DNA from: Paenisporosarcina macmurdoensis
Lineage (GTDB): Bacteria > Bacillota > Bacilli > Bacillales_A > Planococcaceae
Reading direction: 5' to 3'
Length of the DNA stretch: 64,000 bases
NCBI RefSeq assembly: GCF_042658845.1
Contig: NZ_JBHSRI010000006.1
Coordinates: forward strand, 49,422-113,421
Shown here in pieces: positions 51,225 through 59,623 of this stretch. Each line of letters opens with the position of its first letter. The first letter of the stretch is position 1. A model generated the notes under the pieces. That model saw only the letters and a program-made list of their open reading frames with translations. It had not been told where the DNA came from and did not search any database. The position numbers and the translations under genes are program-made.

Positions 51225-51301
51225 ACAAAAGATTTATACGACATAATGAAAAGCAGAGCGTTACAATGAGCGGGCCTTTGGCAGCGACTCGTCTAGCTCT
51301 A

Positions 51302-51397
51302 CGCACCTCATTCACGTATACGGTCTGAGCAACCGAATACGATACAGACATAGAAGAGCGCATTTCTCTGAATGAGGTGCGCGCTTTTTTATTTTAT
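51302..51397. other. Long-loop inverted repeat with T-run between rplQ and ecfA1
   Basis: Perfect 13-bp arms CGCACCTCATTCA (51302-51314) and TGAATGAGGTGCG (51369-51381) enclose 54 nt and are followed by CGCTTTTTTATTTT. It could be a second terminator, a leader RNA structure or an interspersed element. No gene is seen in 51225-51558. Confidence 0.5.
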
Positions 51398-51447
51398 TTC
51401 ACTGATGCAACATAGTAAATATGCGGATCCTATATAAAAAAAGACAT

Positions 51448-51481
51448 CAGTATACACCTTTGTTGGTGTATACTGTGTTTT
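51448..51481 (+). terminator. Terminator-like hairpin upstream of ecfA1
   Basis: Perfect 11-bp stem CAGTATACACC (51448-51458) / GGTGTATACTG (51465-51475), then TGTTTTTG. It separates the alpha operon from the ecf genes. Confidence 0.65.
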
Positions 51482-51558
51482 TGTAATATCGTAAAATAAC
51501 AAATAGATGAGTTAGAGTTGAGTGGAGATAGAGCTGAGTTAGAGGAGGTAAATGTTTT

Positions 51559-52404
51559 ATGAACGAAATCTTATCATTACGTGATGTTACCTATAGTTAT
51601 ACACCGGAAGAACCGGAGACGCGTAAAGCACTAGACCAAATCTCTTTTTCTGTTAACGATGGCGAGTGGATTGCAATCGTTGGTCATAATGGTTCGGGTA
51701 AATCCACAATGGCGAAACTCATGAATGGTCTTTTATTTCCTCAAGGTGGGGAAGTGCGAGTTCTTGGTGAAACGCTTAATGAAGAAAATTTATGGGACAT
51801 TCGTTCACAAATGGGCATGGTTTTTCAAAATCCAGACAATCAATTTGTCGGAGCAACCGTCCAAGATGATGTCGCTTTTGCTTTGGAAAATAACGGGATT
51901 CCGTTTGAAGATATGGTAGTACGTGTCCATGAGTCACTTAGCCAAGTGAAAATGGAGAAGTTTTTAAATAGTGAACCACATCATTTATCTGGTGGTCAAA
52001 AGCAACGTGTAGCTATTGCTGGGGCGCTTGCATTAAAGCCAAGAATATTAATATTGGATGAGGCAACCTCGATGCTTGATCCGCAGGGACGAGAAGAAGT
52101 ATTATCAACGGTTCATCGATTACGTGAAGAAACACATTTAACGGTGTTGTCTATTACACATGATTTAGAAGAGGCATTGCTTGCTGATCGAATTCTTGTC
52201 ATGAATGCTGGCCGTAAATATGCGGAAGGCACACCTGCCGAGATCTTTTCGCGTGGAGAAGAGTTAGTTGCACTCGGTTTAGATTTACCGTTCGCTTTAA
52301 AGATGAGCAACCTGTTGTTAACTAATGGAGTGAGCTTAAAAGATACGCATATGTCAGAGCAAGAGTTGGTGAAAGATATATGGACATCAAACTTCAACAA
52401 GTAG
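51559..52404 (+). CDS. ecfA1: ECF transporter ATPase EcfA1
   Basis: ATPase of the energy-coupling module that powers vitamin and metal S-components. 281 residues. Walker A GHNGSGKST near 41, Q-loop FQNPDNQF near 90, signature LSGGQKQRVAIAGALA near 142 and Walker B ILILDEAT near 164. TTAGAGGAGG SD. Overlaps ecfA2 by 25 bp, indicating a tight operon. Confidence 0.96.
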   Translation: MNEILSLRDVTYSYTPEEPETRKALDQISFSVNDGEWIAIVGHNGSGKSTMAKLMNGLLFPQGGEVRVLGETLNEENLWDIRSQMGMVFQNPDNQFVGATVQDDVAFALENNGIPFEDMVVRVHESLSQVKMEKFLNSEPHHLSGGQKQRVAIAGALALKPRILILDEATSMLDPQGREEVLSTVHRLREETHLTVLSITHDLEEALLADRILVMNAGRKYAEGTPAEIFSRGEELVALGLDLPFALKMSNLLLTNGVSLKDTHMSEQELVKDIWTSNFNK

Positions 52405-53252
52405 GATATGCCTATGCGAAAGATACACCTTTTGAAAAACGTGCACTAGTCGATGTGAACTTACATATTCCGTCAGGTTCATACCACGCAATTATTGGTC
52501 ATACTGGTTCGGGTAAATCCACTTTGCTGCAACACTTAAATGCACTGTTAAAACCTTCTGAGGGCACGGTCATTATTGGGGATTTGGCGATTCAGGCTGG
52601 TAAGAAAGTGAAAAACTTAAAGCCGGTACGTCAAAAAATCGGTATTGTCTTCCAATTCCCTGAACATCAATTATTTGATGAGACGGTATTAAAAGATATT
52701 ATGTTTGGCCCTTTAAACTTTGGTGTCTCTAAAGAAGAGGCTGAGAAACGTGCGCGCGTTTTAGTTGAACAATTAGGTTTACCTGAAGACGTGCTGCATA
52801 AATCACCGTTTGACTTGTCAGGTGGTCAAATGCGTAGAGTGGCCATTGCAGGCGTTTTGGCTATGGAACCAAGCGTACTAGTACTAGATGAACCTACGGC
52901 CGGTCTAGACCCTCGTGGACGTCTAGAAATCATGGATTTATTTCATAAGCTACATGTGGATAAAGGATTGACGACAATTTTAGTCACTCATTCCATGGAA
53001 GATGCCGCGCGTTACGCGGATCGTGTCGCCATTATGCATGAAGGACAATGCGTATTAAGCGGAGATCCCATCGATATTTTTGGAAATGAAGAGAGACTTG
53101 CAGAATTTCGACTAGCTGCACCTCGTGTCGTACGTTTTCAACGTGAATTTGAAGCTTTGCTTGGCTATCCATTACCAAAGCTATGCGTAACCGAGGAACA
53201 GTTGGCTGAAGAAATAGCTCGCGTTGTTCAAGGGGAGCGTGAGTCTATATGA
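52380..53252 (+). CDS. ecfA2: ECF transporter ATPase EcfA2
   Basis: Second, non-identical ATPase of the ECF module. 290 residues. Walker A GHTGSGKST near 40, Q-loop FQFPEHQLFD near 92, signature LSGGQMRRVAIAGVLA near 145 and Walker B VLVLDEPTAGLDP near 167. Starts inside ecfA1; its stop overlaps the ecfT ATG (ATGA). Confidence 0.96.
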   Translation: MDIKLQQVGYAYAKDTPFEKRALVDVNLHIPSGSYHAIIGHTGSGKSTLLQHLNALLKPSEGTVIIGDLAIQAGKKVKNLKPVRQKIGIVFQFPEHQLFDETVLKDIMFGPLNFGVSKEEAEKRARVLVEQLGLPEDVLHKSPFDLSGGQMRRVAIAGVLAMEPSVLVLDEPTAGLDPRGRLEIMDLFHKLHVDKGLTTILVTHSMEDAARYADRVAIMHEGQCVLSGDPIDIFGNEERLAEFRLAAPRVVRFQREFEALLGYPLPKLCVTEEQLAEEIARVVQGERESI

Positions 53253-54046
53253 TGGAGAAAATGATTTTTGGTCGTTATATTCCAGGGGATTCATTCATTC
53301 ATAAATTAGACCCTCGCTCAAAACTAACATTTGTGTTCTTATTTATTGCAGTGGTCTTTTTAGCAAATAATGCGCTGACATATGCTTTGTTATTAGCGTT
53401 CACATTTGTAACGGTGTTATTTTCACGTATTCGTTTGTATTTCTTGGTTAATGGATTAAAGCCTATTTTGTTTTTACTGGTGTTTACTTTCTTATTACAC
53501 ATCTTCTTTACTAAAGAAGGAGATCTATTGTTTAAATGGCAATTTATCGAAGTGTACGAGGAAGGGTTAAAACTAGGTATTTTCATAGCTATACGCTTTT
53601 TAGTGTTGGTCTTTATCACATCTATATTAACGTTAACGACTTCACCGATATCTATTACAGATGGCTTGGAGGTATTATTAAATCCCTTTAAACGATTTAA
53701 ATTACCTGTCCATGAACTTGCATTAATGATGTCAATTTCGTTGCGCTTTATTCCAACATTAATGGATGAAACAGATAAAATTATGAAAGCTCAAATGGCA
53801 CGTGGATCAGATATTAGTACAGGGTCCATAAAAGAACGAATTAAAGCGGTCGTTCCCTTGTTAATCCCATTGTTTGTCAGTGCCTTTAAACGTGCTGAAG
53901 ATTTAGCTGTGGCGATGGAAGTACGTGGCTATCGTGGCGGAGAAGGTCGAACGCGTTATCGTCAATTGAAATGGGATTGGCGAGATTCTACGGTCCTACT
54001 ATTGTTAGGAGCTGTGACAGTGGTTCTTTGGTTGTTGCGATCGTAA
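53249..54046 (+). CDS. ecfT: ECF transporter transmembrane protein EcfT
   Basis: Scaffold membrane subunit linking the ATPases to S-components. 265 residues with about 5-6 hydrophobic spans and the coupling-helix motifs around AQMARGSDI near 178 and AMEVRGYRGGEGRTR near 226. ATG 53249 overlaps the ecfA2 stop. No S-component gene is adjacent, which fits a shared (group II) ECF module. Confidence 0.95.
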   Translation: MMEKMIFGRYIPGDSFIHKLDPRSKLTFVFLFIAVVFLANNALTYALLLAFTFVTVLFSRIRLYFLVNGLKPILFLLVFTFLLHIFFTKEGDLLFKWQFIEVYEEGLKLGIFIAIRFLVLVFITSILTLTTSPISITDGLEVLLNPFKRFKLPVHELALMMSISLRFIPTLMDETDKIMKAQMARGSDISTGSIKERIKAVVPLLIPLFVSAFKRAEDLAVAMEVRGYRGGEGRTRYRQLKWDWRDSTVLLLLGAVTVVLWLLRS

Positions 54047-54063
54047 AACTGGAGGGAACGTTA

Positions 54064-54813
54064 GTGAAACGTTTAAAAGTAACAATCATGTATGATGGAT
54101 TTGGTTTTGCCGGCTACCAAGTACAGCCGAATGAACGAACTGTTCAACTTGAGTTAGAGAAAGTACTAACTAATATGCACAAAGGAACAATTGTGAAAGT
54201 CGTTGCGAGCGGTCGAACGGATGCTGGAGTCCACGCAACTGGACAAGTTATTCATTTTGATACGGACCTTCAATTTCCGCTTAACCGTTGGCAAAAAGCA
54301 CTCAATGCACAGTTGCCTGGAGATATTCGTGTGGTCTCTGTTGAAGAAGTTTCGAGTGAGTTTCACGCGAGATATGGGACAACTGGTAAAGTGTATCGAT
54401 ACAAATGGGGATTAGAAGACGTTGAGAGCCCTTTTAAGCGTCATTACGTCGTATATATACCAGGAGTTAAACCTAACGTTAATCTCATGAGAGAAGCAGC
54501 ACAAGCGTTTTTAGGCGTACATGATTTTACAAGTTTTTGTTCAGCACGAACTGAAGTAGTTGATCGAGTTCGACATATAAAGCGTCTAGAATTGCTGGAA
54601 AATGAACAAGGAGAACTTCATATGGTCATTGAAGGTGACGGTTTTTTATACAATATGGTCCGAATTATTGCGGGGAATTTATGGGAAGTAGGCATCGGCA
54701 AGCGAGAAGCGTCTGACATGGCACACATCCTCTCAGCTATGGACCGAAAAAGAGCCGGAAAAACGGCTCCAGCGCAAGGTTTATACTTAGAATCGGTGTA
54801 TTATGCTGAATGA
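54064..54813 (+). CDS. truA: tRNA pseudouridine(38-40) synthase
   Basis: Modifies the anticodon-stem loop of tRNAs. 249 residues from GTG 54064. Catalytic Asp in SGRTDAGVHATGQVIHF near 51-67, SFCSARTE near 157 and NMVRIIAGNLWEVGIGKREAS near 198. TGGAGGGA SD. The frame open from 53971 overlaps ecfT and is rejected. Confidence 0.96.
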   Translation: MKRLKVTIMYDGFGFAGYQVQPNERTVQLELEKVLTNMHKGTIVKVVASGRTDAGVHATGQVIHFDTDLQFPLNRWQKALNAQLPGDIRVVSVEEVSSEFHARYGTTGKVYRYKWGLEDVESPFKRHYVVYIPGVKPNVNLMREAAQAFLGVHDFTSFCSARTEVVDRVRHIKRLELLENEQGELHMVIEGDGFLYNMVRIIAGNLWEVGIGKREASDMAHILSAMDRKRAGKTAPAQGLYLESVYYAE

Positions 54814-54845
54814 AGCAACACGTCCTGGTGTTTTGAAATAATTCC

Positions 54846-54874
54846 TTGACTTTTTATCCGTGGCGTTATATGAT
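54846..54874 (+). promoter_or_regulatory. Promoter for rplM-rpsI
   Basis: TTGACT at 54846-54851, 17 bp, TATGAT at 54869-54874, about 107 bp before rplM. Confidence 0.75.
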
Positions 54875-54966
54875 GACACATGGTATTTCATTAACCCCAC
54901 AATAAGCCCCGAAACTTGTTGTTGATGATGATATAGAAGAATTTTAACTAATATTAGAACGAATTA
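54875..54966 (+). promoter_or_regulatory. Putative L13 leader
   Basis: Untranslated stretch between the promoter and rplM. Many Firmicutes carry an autoregulatory L13 leader here. Short pairings are possible, but I could not match the published consensus by eye, so this is by position only. Confidence 0.45.
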
Positions 54967-54980
54967 GGAGGACAAAATAC

Positions 54981-55418
54981 ATGCGTACAACATTCATGGC
55001 TAAAGGTCACGAAGTAGAGCGTAAATGGTTAGTAGTAGACGCGGAAGGCCAAACACTTGGTCGTTTAGCATCTGAAGTAGCTGCAATCTTACGTGGTAAA
55101 AACAAACCAACATTCACACCACACGTTGACACAGGTGATCACGTGATCATCATCAATGCTGAGAAAATTCATTTGACTGGTAAAAAATTGACAGACAAAA
55201 TTTACTACCGTCATACAATGTTCCCAGGTGGATTGAAAAAACGTACAGCATTAGAAATGCGTACAAACTACCCTACAAGAATGCTTGAATTAGCAATCAA
55301 AGGGATGCTTCCTAAAAACTCTTTAGGTCGTCAAACATTCACAAAACTTAATGTATACGCTGGATCAGAACATCCACATGCAGCACAATTACCAGAAGTT
55401 TATGAACTTCGCGGATAA
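54981..55418 (+). CDS. rplM: 50S ribosomal protein L13
   Basis: Early 50S assembly protein. 145 residues. MRTTFMAKGHEVERKWLVVD start, RGKNKPTFTPHVDTGDHVII near 37-56 and GMLPKNSLGRQTFTKLNVYA near 108. TTAGGAGGA SD. Confidence 0.98.
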   Translation: MRTTFMAKGHEVERKWLVVDAEGQTLGRLASEVAAILRGKNKPTFTPHVDTGDHVIIINAEKIHLTGKKLTDKIYYRHTMFPGGLKKRTALEMRTNYPTRMLELAIKGMLPKNSLGRQTFTKLNVYAGSEHPHAAQLPEVYELRG

Positions 55419-55447
55419 ATATTAAAGTTAAAGAGGAGGATACACCC

Positions 55448-55840
55448 TTGGCACAAGTTCAATATATCGGCACAGGTCGTCGTAAAAGTTCAACTGCACG
55501 CGTACGTTTAGTACCGGGCGAAGGTAATATCATTATCAACAAACGTGACGTAGAAGATTATGTTCCATTTGAAACTTTACGCTCAATCATCAAACAACCA
55601 TTAGTAGCTACTGAAACTTTAGGCAGCTATGATATCCATGTAAACGTAAATGGTGGTGGATACACAGGTCAAGCAGGCGCAATCCGTCATGGTATTGCTC
55701 GTGCACTACTTCATGTAGATCCTGATTTCCGTCCAGCATTGAAATCTGCAGGATTGTTAACTCGTGATTCACGCATGAAAGAACGTAAAAAACCAGGTCT
55801 TAAAGGTGCTCGTCGTGCACCTCAGTTCTCAAAACGTTAA
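55448..55840 (+). CDS. rpsI: 30S ribosomal protein S9
   Basis: Its C-terminal tail reaches P-site tRNA. 130 residues. QYIGTGRRKSSTARVRLVPG near 4-23, GGGYTGQAGAIRHGIARALL near 69 and the invariant tail ending FSKR. TTG start at 55448 with AGAGGAGGA SD. Confidence 0.97.
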   Translation: MAQVQYIGTGRRKSSTARVRLVPGEGNIIINKRDVEDYVPFETLRSIIKQPLVATETLGSYDIHVNVNGGGYTGQAGAIRHGIARALLHVDPDFRPALKSAGLLTRDSRMKERKKPGLKGARRAPQFSKR

Positions 55841-55857
55841 TCTATATACATTTCAAG

Positions 55858-55889
55858 GCCCTCAACCATTTTGGTTGGGGGCTTTTTTA
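55858..55889 (+). terminator. Terminator after rpsI
   Basis: GCCCTCAACC (55858-55867) / GGTTGGGGGC (55873-55882), one wobble, then TTTTTT. Confidence 0.9.
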
Positions 55890-55900
55890 GTAGATAAGAA

Positions 55901-56271
55901 ATATAATTTTAGTTCCATAAATCCAGTGGTTCAGGGACAAAAGATTGATTCATTAATATTGTTGATTTCCGTTTCAAGCGGACGCTTTCCGCGGGGCGGG
56001 CAGTGAGCCTCCTCGGTCGCTTCGCGATCTGCGGGGTCTCACCTGTCCCGCTGATCCCGCCGGAGTCGCCGCCTTCCACTACAATCCACGAAGTGAGTAG
56101 TAACCAACAACAATTTCAAATGCTTCTTGCGAAGACACGAATAAATGATTCTAAGTTAAGCTAGAGTTAGAACCAACCTATAATCGTAGTTGCCATCTAT
56201 AGTTGATTGATGCCGTGCCCGCGAAAAGCGTCCACCGTAGCTTAAATCACCAGGCTACTATGGTTACTCTT
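55901..56271. repeat. Interspersed repeat family A, copy 2
   Basis: Matches 22968-23411 in order and direction, including the left arm GTTGATTTCCG... at 55961 and the decayed right arm ending AAATCAC at 56250. It lacks the ~60-bp hairpin-containing block of copy 1. It lies directly after the rpsI terminator. The stretch 56373-56618 after it holds no gene I can support. Confidence 0.75.
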
Positions 56272-56326
56272 CTCTTATGTAAATTTACTATTTTTGGTCA
56301 GCACCTACCCTATGAATGAGCCAAAA

Positions 56327-56372
56327 AACAAGACGATTCATCTTCTTATGAAGGTGAATCGTCTTGTTTTTT
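56327..56372. terminator. Strong hairpin terminator
   Basis: AACAAGACGATTCATCTTC (from 56327) pairs with GAAGGTGAATCGTCTTGTT (to 56367) with one wobble and a TTAT loop, then TTTTT. It is self-complementary with T/A runs on both sides, so it could work in either direction. Confidence 0.75.
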
Positions 56373-56618
56373 GCTTTGGTTATTTTGGGTGGAGATAATC
56401 ACGAGAATCGACGAAGTTTCGCTCGCTGGGAAATTCATGTGTAAACTGACTTTTGTCGAGCCTTGTTATCTGCGGATGGTCACAGCTCCAGTTCTAAGTG
56501 TGTTCATTTGTGAACGACTGCGTCAATCGAATCGATACCCTCGTAAAGACATAGTTGAATGGCAAGAATCAAATGGACATAGGATGTAGTAAGAAAAAAT
56601 GATTCAGGAGGAAGGTAA

Positions 56619-57428
56619 ATCGGCTACTACATAACTGTTGAACAAGATGTGCAGATATTTGTTGAGGACATAGATCCGGGAAACGGTAAGCCAGTATTGT
56701 TTTTGCATGGATGGCCAGCCAATCACAAGATGTTTGAATATCAGTTCAATCAACTTCCACAAATGGGGTTTCGTTGTATTGGAATGGATTTCCGAGGCTT
56801 TGGGGATTCAGATCGTCCATGGAATGGCTATAGCTACGACCGGATGGCTGATGATATTCTTGCTGTTATTGATGCATTAGGGTTGGAAGATGTGATATTA
56901 GCAGGTCACTCAATGGGTGGAGCCATTGCCATTAGGTATATGTCTCGACATGCAGGACATAAAATTTCAAAACTTGCTCTTTTTGGAGCAGCGGCACCTG
57001 TATTTACTCAAAGTCCAGATTATCCGTATGGAAAAACGAAAGAAGAAGTAAATAAATTGATTCAAGATACATACACGAATCGTCCACAGATGGTTGCTGA
57101 TTTTGGGGATATCTTTTTTACTCGATATCTAAGGGAAAGTTTTGTGGATTGGTTTCAAAGTTTAGGTTTAGCTGCTTCAGGTCATGCGACAGCCATGTGT
57201 CTCGCTTCACTTAGAGATGAAGATTTGCGCCAAGATTTAGCTAATATTCATGTGCCAACTGCCATTTTTCATGGAAAGCAAGACAAAGTTTGTCCATTTG
57301 TATTCGCCGAATTGTTGCATGCAGAAATAAAAGAATCGGAATTGATTCCTTTTTATTATAGTGGGCACGGCTTGTTCTACTGTGAGATGAAAAAATTTAA
57401 TAGGGAACTGACACGCTTCATGACTTAG
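56619..57428 (+). CDS. Alpha/beta hydrolase (YdjP-like); unusual start
   Basis: Soluble alpha/beta-fold hydrolase of the peroxidase/esterase type. HG oxyanion motif FLHGWPANH, nucleophile elbow AGHSMGGAIA (Ser), acid in FHGKQDKVCP and catalytic His in YSGHGLF complete the triad. The substrate is unknown. AGGAGG at 56606-56611 is ideally spaced for ATC at 56619, which directly follows an in-frame TAA and yields xGYYITVEQDVQIFVED, as I recall for relatives. The first standard start, GTG at 56649, has no SD. The gene gives about 269 residues. It lies in the accessory patch between rpsI and cwlD. Confidence 0.8.
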   Translation: MGYYITVEQDVQIFVEDIDPGNGKPVLFLHGWPANHKMFEYQFNQLPQMGFRCIGMDFRGFGDSDRPWNGYSYDRMADDILAVIDALGLEDVILAGHSMGGAIAIRYMSRHAGHKISKLALFGAAAPVFTQSPDYPYGKTKEEVNKLIQDTYTNRPQMVADFGDIFFTRYLRESFVDWFQSLGLAASGHATAMCLASLRDEDLRQDLANIHVPTAIFHGKQDKVCPFVFAELLHAEIKESELIPFYYSGHGLFYCEMKKFNRELTRFMT

Positions 57429-57526
57429 ACGTTGGGCTATGAAAGACAGCAAAGGGGATATTTAAAATATTCTTTAATGACCAGCATATACATTTAGTAA
57501 TGTGATTATAAAGAGGTGGAATACGA

Positions 57527-58147
57527 TTGCCATTTATACATAAATCAATATCGATTATTGTGGGAAGTCTTTTAATGGCAACTGGTGTAAATGTTTTTTT
57601 AATTAATCATGAGCTGTTAGATGGTGGAACTTTTGGAATGGGTTTAATCCTACACTATTTAACAGGGTTCCAAGTGGGCTTAATGGTCTTGATGTTGAGT
57701 ATTCCGGTGTTAATTCTTGCTTGGTTTTATAATCGATCTTTCTTATACAACAGTATTCATGGCATGATTTTTTCTTCCTTCATAGTGGATTTGACTTACC
57801 ACCCATTGCGGGCGCTCGGATTTATTTTGGATCAAAATCCAATGACCAGTGCAATATTGGGTGGTTTATTTGTAGGGGCTGGAATTGGACTGATGCTACG
57901 CTTTGATATAAGCATTGGGGGGACTGATTTGCTTGGCCAAATTATCGCCAGTTATGCAAAGATAAATCCTGGAATGGTTATTTTTTTGATTGATGTCTTG
58001 ATCGTTTTCTCGGGTACTTTTATTATTACGGATAGTTCGTTTTTATTGTCTTTTATCACGGTGATTTGTGTTGGGACAATGACGAGCTTATTAACCATAA
58101 ACAGTAACAAGGCACACTCTCCAATTATTACGTTTGGAACTTTATAA
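57527..58147 (+). CDS. YitT-family membrane protein, short form
   Basis: 206-residue protein with five or six hydrophobic spans. The pattern GSLLMATGVNVFLINHELLDGG near 13-34 and DISIGGTDLLGQIIA near 126 match the N-terminal membrane domain of the YitT/YvjA family. The usual C-terminal DUF2179 domain of longer members is absent. TTG at 57527 after AAAGAGGTGG. Function in the family is not known. Confidence 0.8.
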   Translation: MPFIHKSISIIVGSLLMATGVNVFLINHELLDGGTFGMGLILHYLTGFQVGLMVLMLSIPVLILAWFYNRSFLYNSIHGMIFSSFIVDLTYHPLRALGFILDQNPMTSAILGGLFVGAGIGLMLRFDISIGGTDLLGQIIASYAKINPGMVIFLIDVLIVFSGTFIITDSSFLLSFITVICVGTMTSLLTINSNKAHSPIITFGTL

Positions 58148-58155
58148 TAGATGTA

Positions 58156-58196
58156 AAATAGCCCTCTTCCTCTTTTGGAGGAGAGGGCTATTTCTT
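58156..58196. terminator. Bidirectional terminator
   Basis: AAATAGCCCTCTTCCTC / GGAGGAGAGGGCTATTT with a short loop, between the YitT-like gene and the converging reverse-strand small genes. Confidence 0.88.
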
Positions 58197-58202
58197 TGTT
58201 GT

Positions 58203-58358
58203 TCATAAAAAGGTGGTAGTAATTAACGGTTCATCAGGGAGTTTTGTAGAACCAAAGAGGAGTAGGGAGATGAAAATGACGAGTAAGAGACCATTAACAA
58301 ATTCCACACCATCAAACTTAAATTTCTTTTGATTATAACTATTACTCAAATGGTTCAC
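58203..58358 (-). CDS. Small single-span membrane protein (51 aa)
   Basis: Read directly from the reverse strand: GTG at 58358 overlaps the TGA of the upstream gene (GTGA). It encodes a polar N-terminus (NHLSNSYNQKKFKFDG), a hydrophobic helix (GLLLVIFISLLLFGST) and a tail with KLPDEPLIT. No family recognised. The stop-start overlap and the terminator just downstream support a real, translationally coupled gene, but no homology was tested. Confidence 0.55.
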   Translation of the reverse strand: MNHLSNSYNQKKFKFDGVEFVNGLLLVIFISLLLFGSTKLPDEPLITTTFL

Positions 58359-58654
58359 GTCCTTTTTTTATTCATTCGTTTACTTAGAGCTTCAAACACC
58401 TCATCAAGTGTCATATCGCCATTTTCATCTAAGAAATTAGCCATATTCTCCGATTTGTCGTCTTTTACACTTTGATATTGTCCGATTAAGGTAACGCTAA
58501 TTGTGGGGGAATCACGAAATAACTGAACTGATTCTACTCTCAACTTTCCCAGAAGTAGAAGGGAGGCAGCAATGATGTCAAGATCCTTCCCTTTTAATAA
58601 GTCATGTAGGGTATATTTTGAATTCTTATGCTGATGGAAATGATGATCACTCAA
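58355..58654 (-). CDS. Conserved-looking hypothetical protein (99 aa)
   Basis: His-rich N-terminus (SDHHFHQHKNSKYTLHDLL), a hydrophobic stretch DIIAASLLLLGKLRVESVQL near 24-43 and a Lys/Arg-rich end after DMTLDEVFEALSKRM. No membrane segment long enough to be certain. SD-like AGGGGGG lies upstream on the reverse strand. Unknown function. Pairs with the 51-aa downstream gene and is transcribed away from the DUF421 gene. Confidence 0.6.
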   Translation of the reverse strand: MSDHHFHQHKNSKYTLHDLLKGKDLDIIAASLLLLGKLRVESVQLFRDSPTISVTLIGQYQSVKDDKSENMANFLDENGDMTLDEVFEALSKRMNKKRT

Positions 58655-58821
58655 ATGAAATGCCCCCCTACCTCTATGGTATGTAACTTCAGTGGAATTG
58701 TTTGGATTTCATTAATCGGAACCCTCTTTTACAAGTAGGACAATCCTTTTAACTTGAATAAGTGCTTGTGATTTAGGAAATAATGAAGTCCTATGAAGTC
58801 GAAAAGAGGGGACTATCAAAT

Positions 58822-59526
58822 ATGAACTTAGAAGATTATAGTTTCTGGGAAATGATTGTGCGAACGACTGTCACTTTTTCAGTGTTACTTTTGTTAGCGC
58901 GAATATTAGGGAAGGAACAATTGAGTCAACTTACATTTTTTAATTACATCACTGGCATTACGATTGGCTCGATAGCTGGAGAGATTGCTGCACATGATGA
59001 TACACATTACTTAAACGCCATTACTTCTTTAATCTGGTGGTCAATTCTTACGCTTCTCGTTAGTTATATATCATTAAAATCAAGTAGAGCAAAAGCAATG
59101 CTTGATGATAAACCGATGATCATCATTAAGAATGGCAAAATCTTAGAGGGGAATCTCAAGAAAAGTCGTCTTCCTATTGGGGATTTAAATATGTTATTAA
59201 GAATACAGGGGATTTTCTCAGTGAAAGATGTGCACTTTGCTGTGTTAGAAACAAACGGAGAGCTCAGTGTCTTTAAAAAAGTGGCTCAACAATCAGCCAC
59301 AAAACAAGATGTGAAAGCACAAATCATTGTACCAAAATATATGCCCACCACAATAATTGCAGATGGTAAAATCATTGAAAAGAATTTGCCAGACCAAGGC
59401 TTAACGGAAGAATGGGTAATCAAGCAATTGAAAAGTCATGGAGTGAATTCAGTGCAACAAGTTTTTTATGCAGAAATCGAGTCGGATGGTACGATCTACA
59501 TGGATTTGAGAGAAGATAACTCTTAA
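58822..59526 (+). CDS. DUF421 (YetF-domain) membrane protein
   Basis: 234 residues with three N-terminal membrane segments (MIVRTTVTFSVLLLLARILG; the FFNYITGITIGSIAGE motif near 45-60; SLIWWSILTLLVSYISL) and a two-part cytoplasmic YetF domain containing the PMIIIKNGKILEGNLKKSRL motif near 98. Homologues in Bacillus (YetF, YdfS) are spore-associated, with roles still unclear. ATG 58822 follows AGAGGGGA; an ATG at 58783 has no convincing SD. Confidence 0.85.
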   Translation: MNLEDYSFWEMIVRTTVTFSVLLLLARILGKEQLSQLTFFNYITGITIGSIAGEIAAHDDTHYLNAITSLIWWSILTLLVSYISLKSSRAKAMLDDKPMIIIKNGKILEGNLKKSRLPIGDLNMLLRIQGIFSVKDVHFAVLETNGELSVFKKVAQQSATKQDVKAQIIVPKYMPTTIIADGKIIEKNLPDQGLTEEWVIKQLKSHGVNSVQQVFYAEIESDGTIYMDLREDNS

Positions 59527-59623
59527 TGACTGGAGAAGGTTTTAATTTAATTGCATCATTATTTTTCCTCATAGTTCGTATCGGACAAACGTATAGTGAG
59601 TGTAAAAGGTGGTGTCGTTCGCG

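Noticed and set aside
56371..56589. 72-codon open frame after the 56327 terminator
   Set aside because: Starts in the terminator T-run, lacks an SD and resembles no family I know; likely chance.
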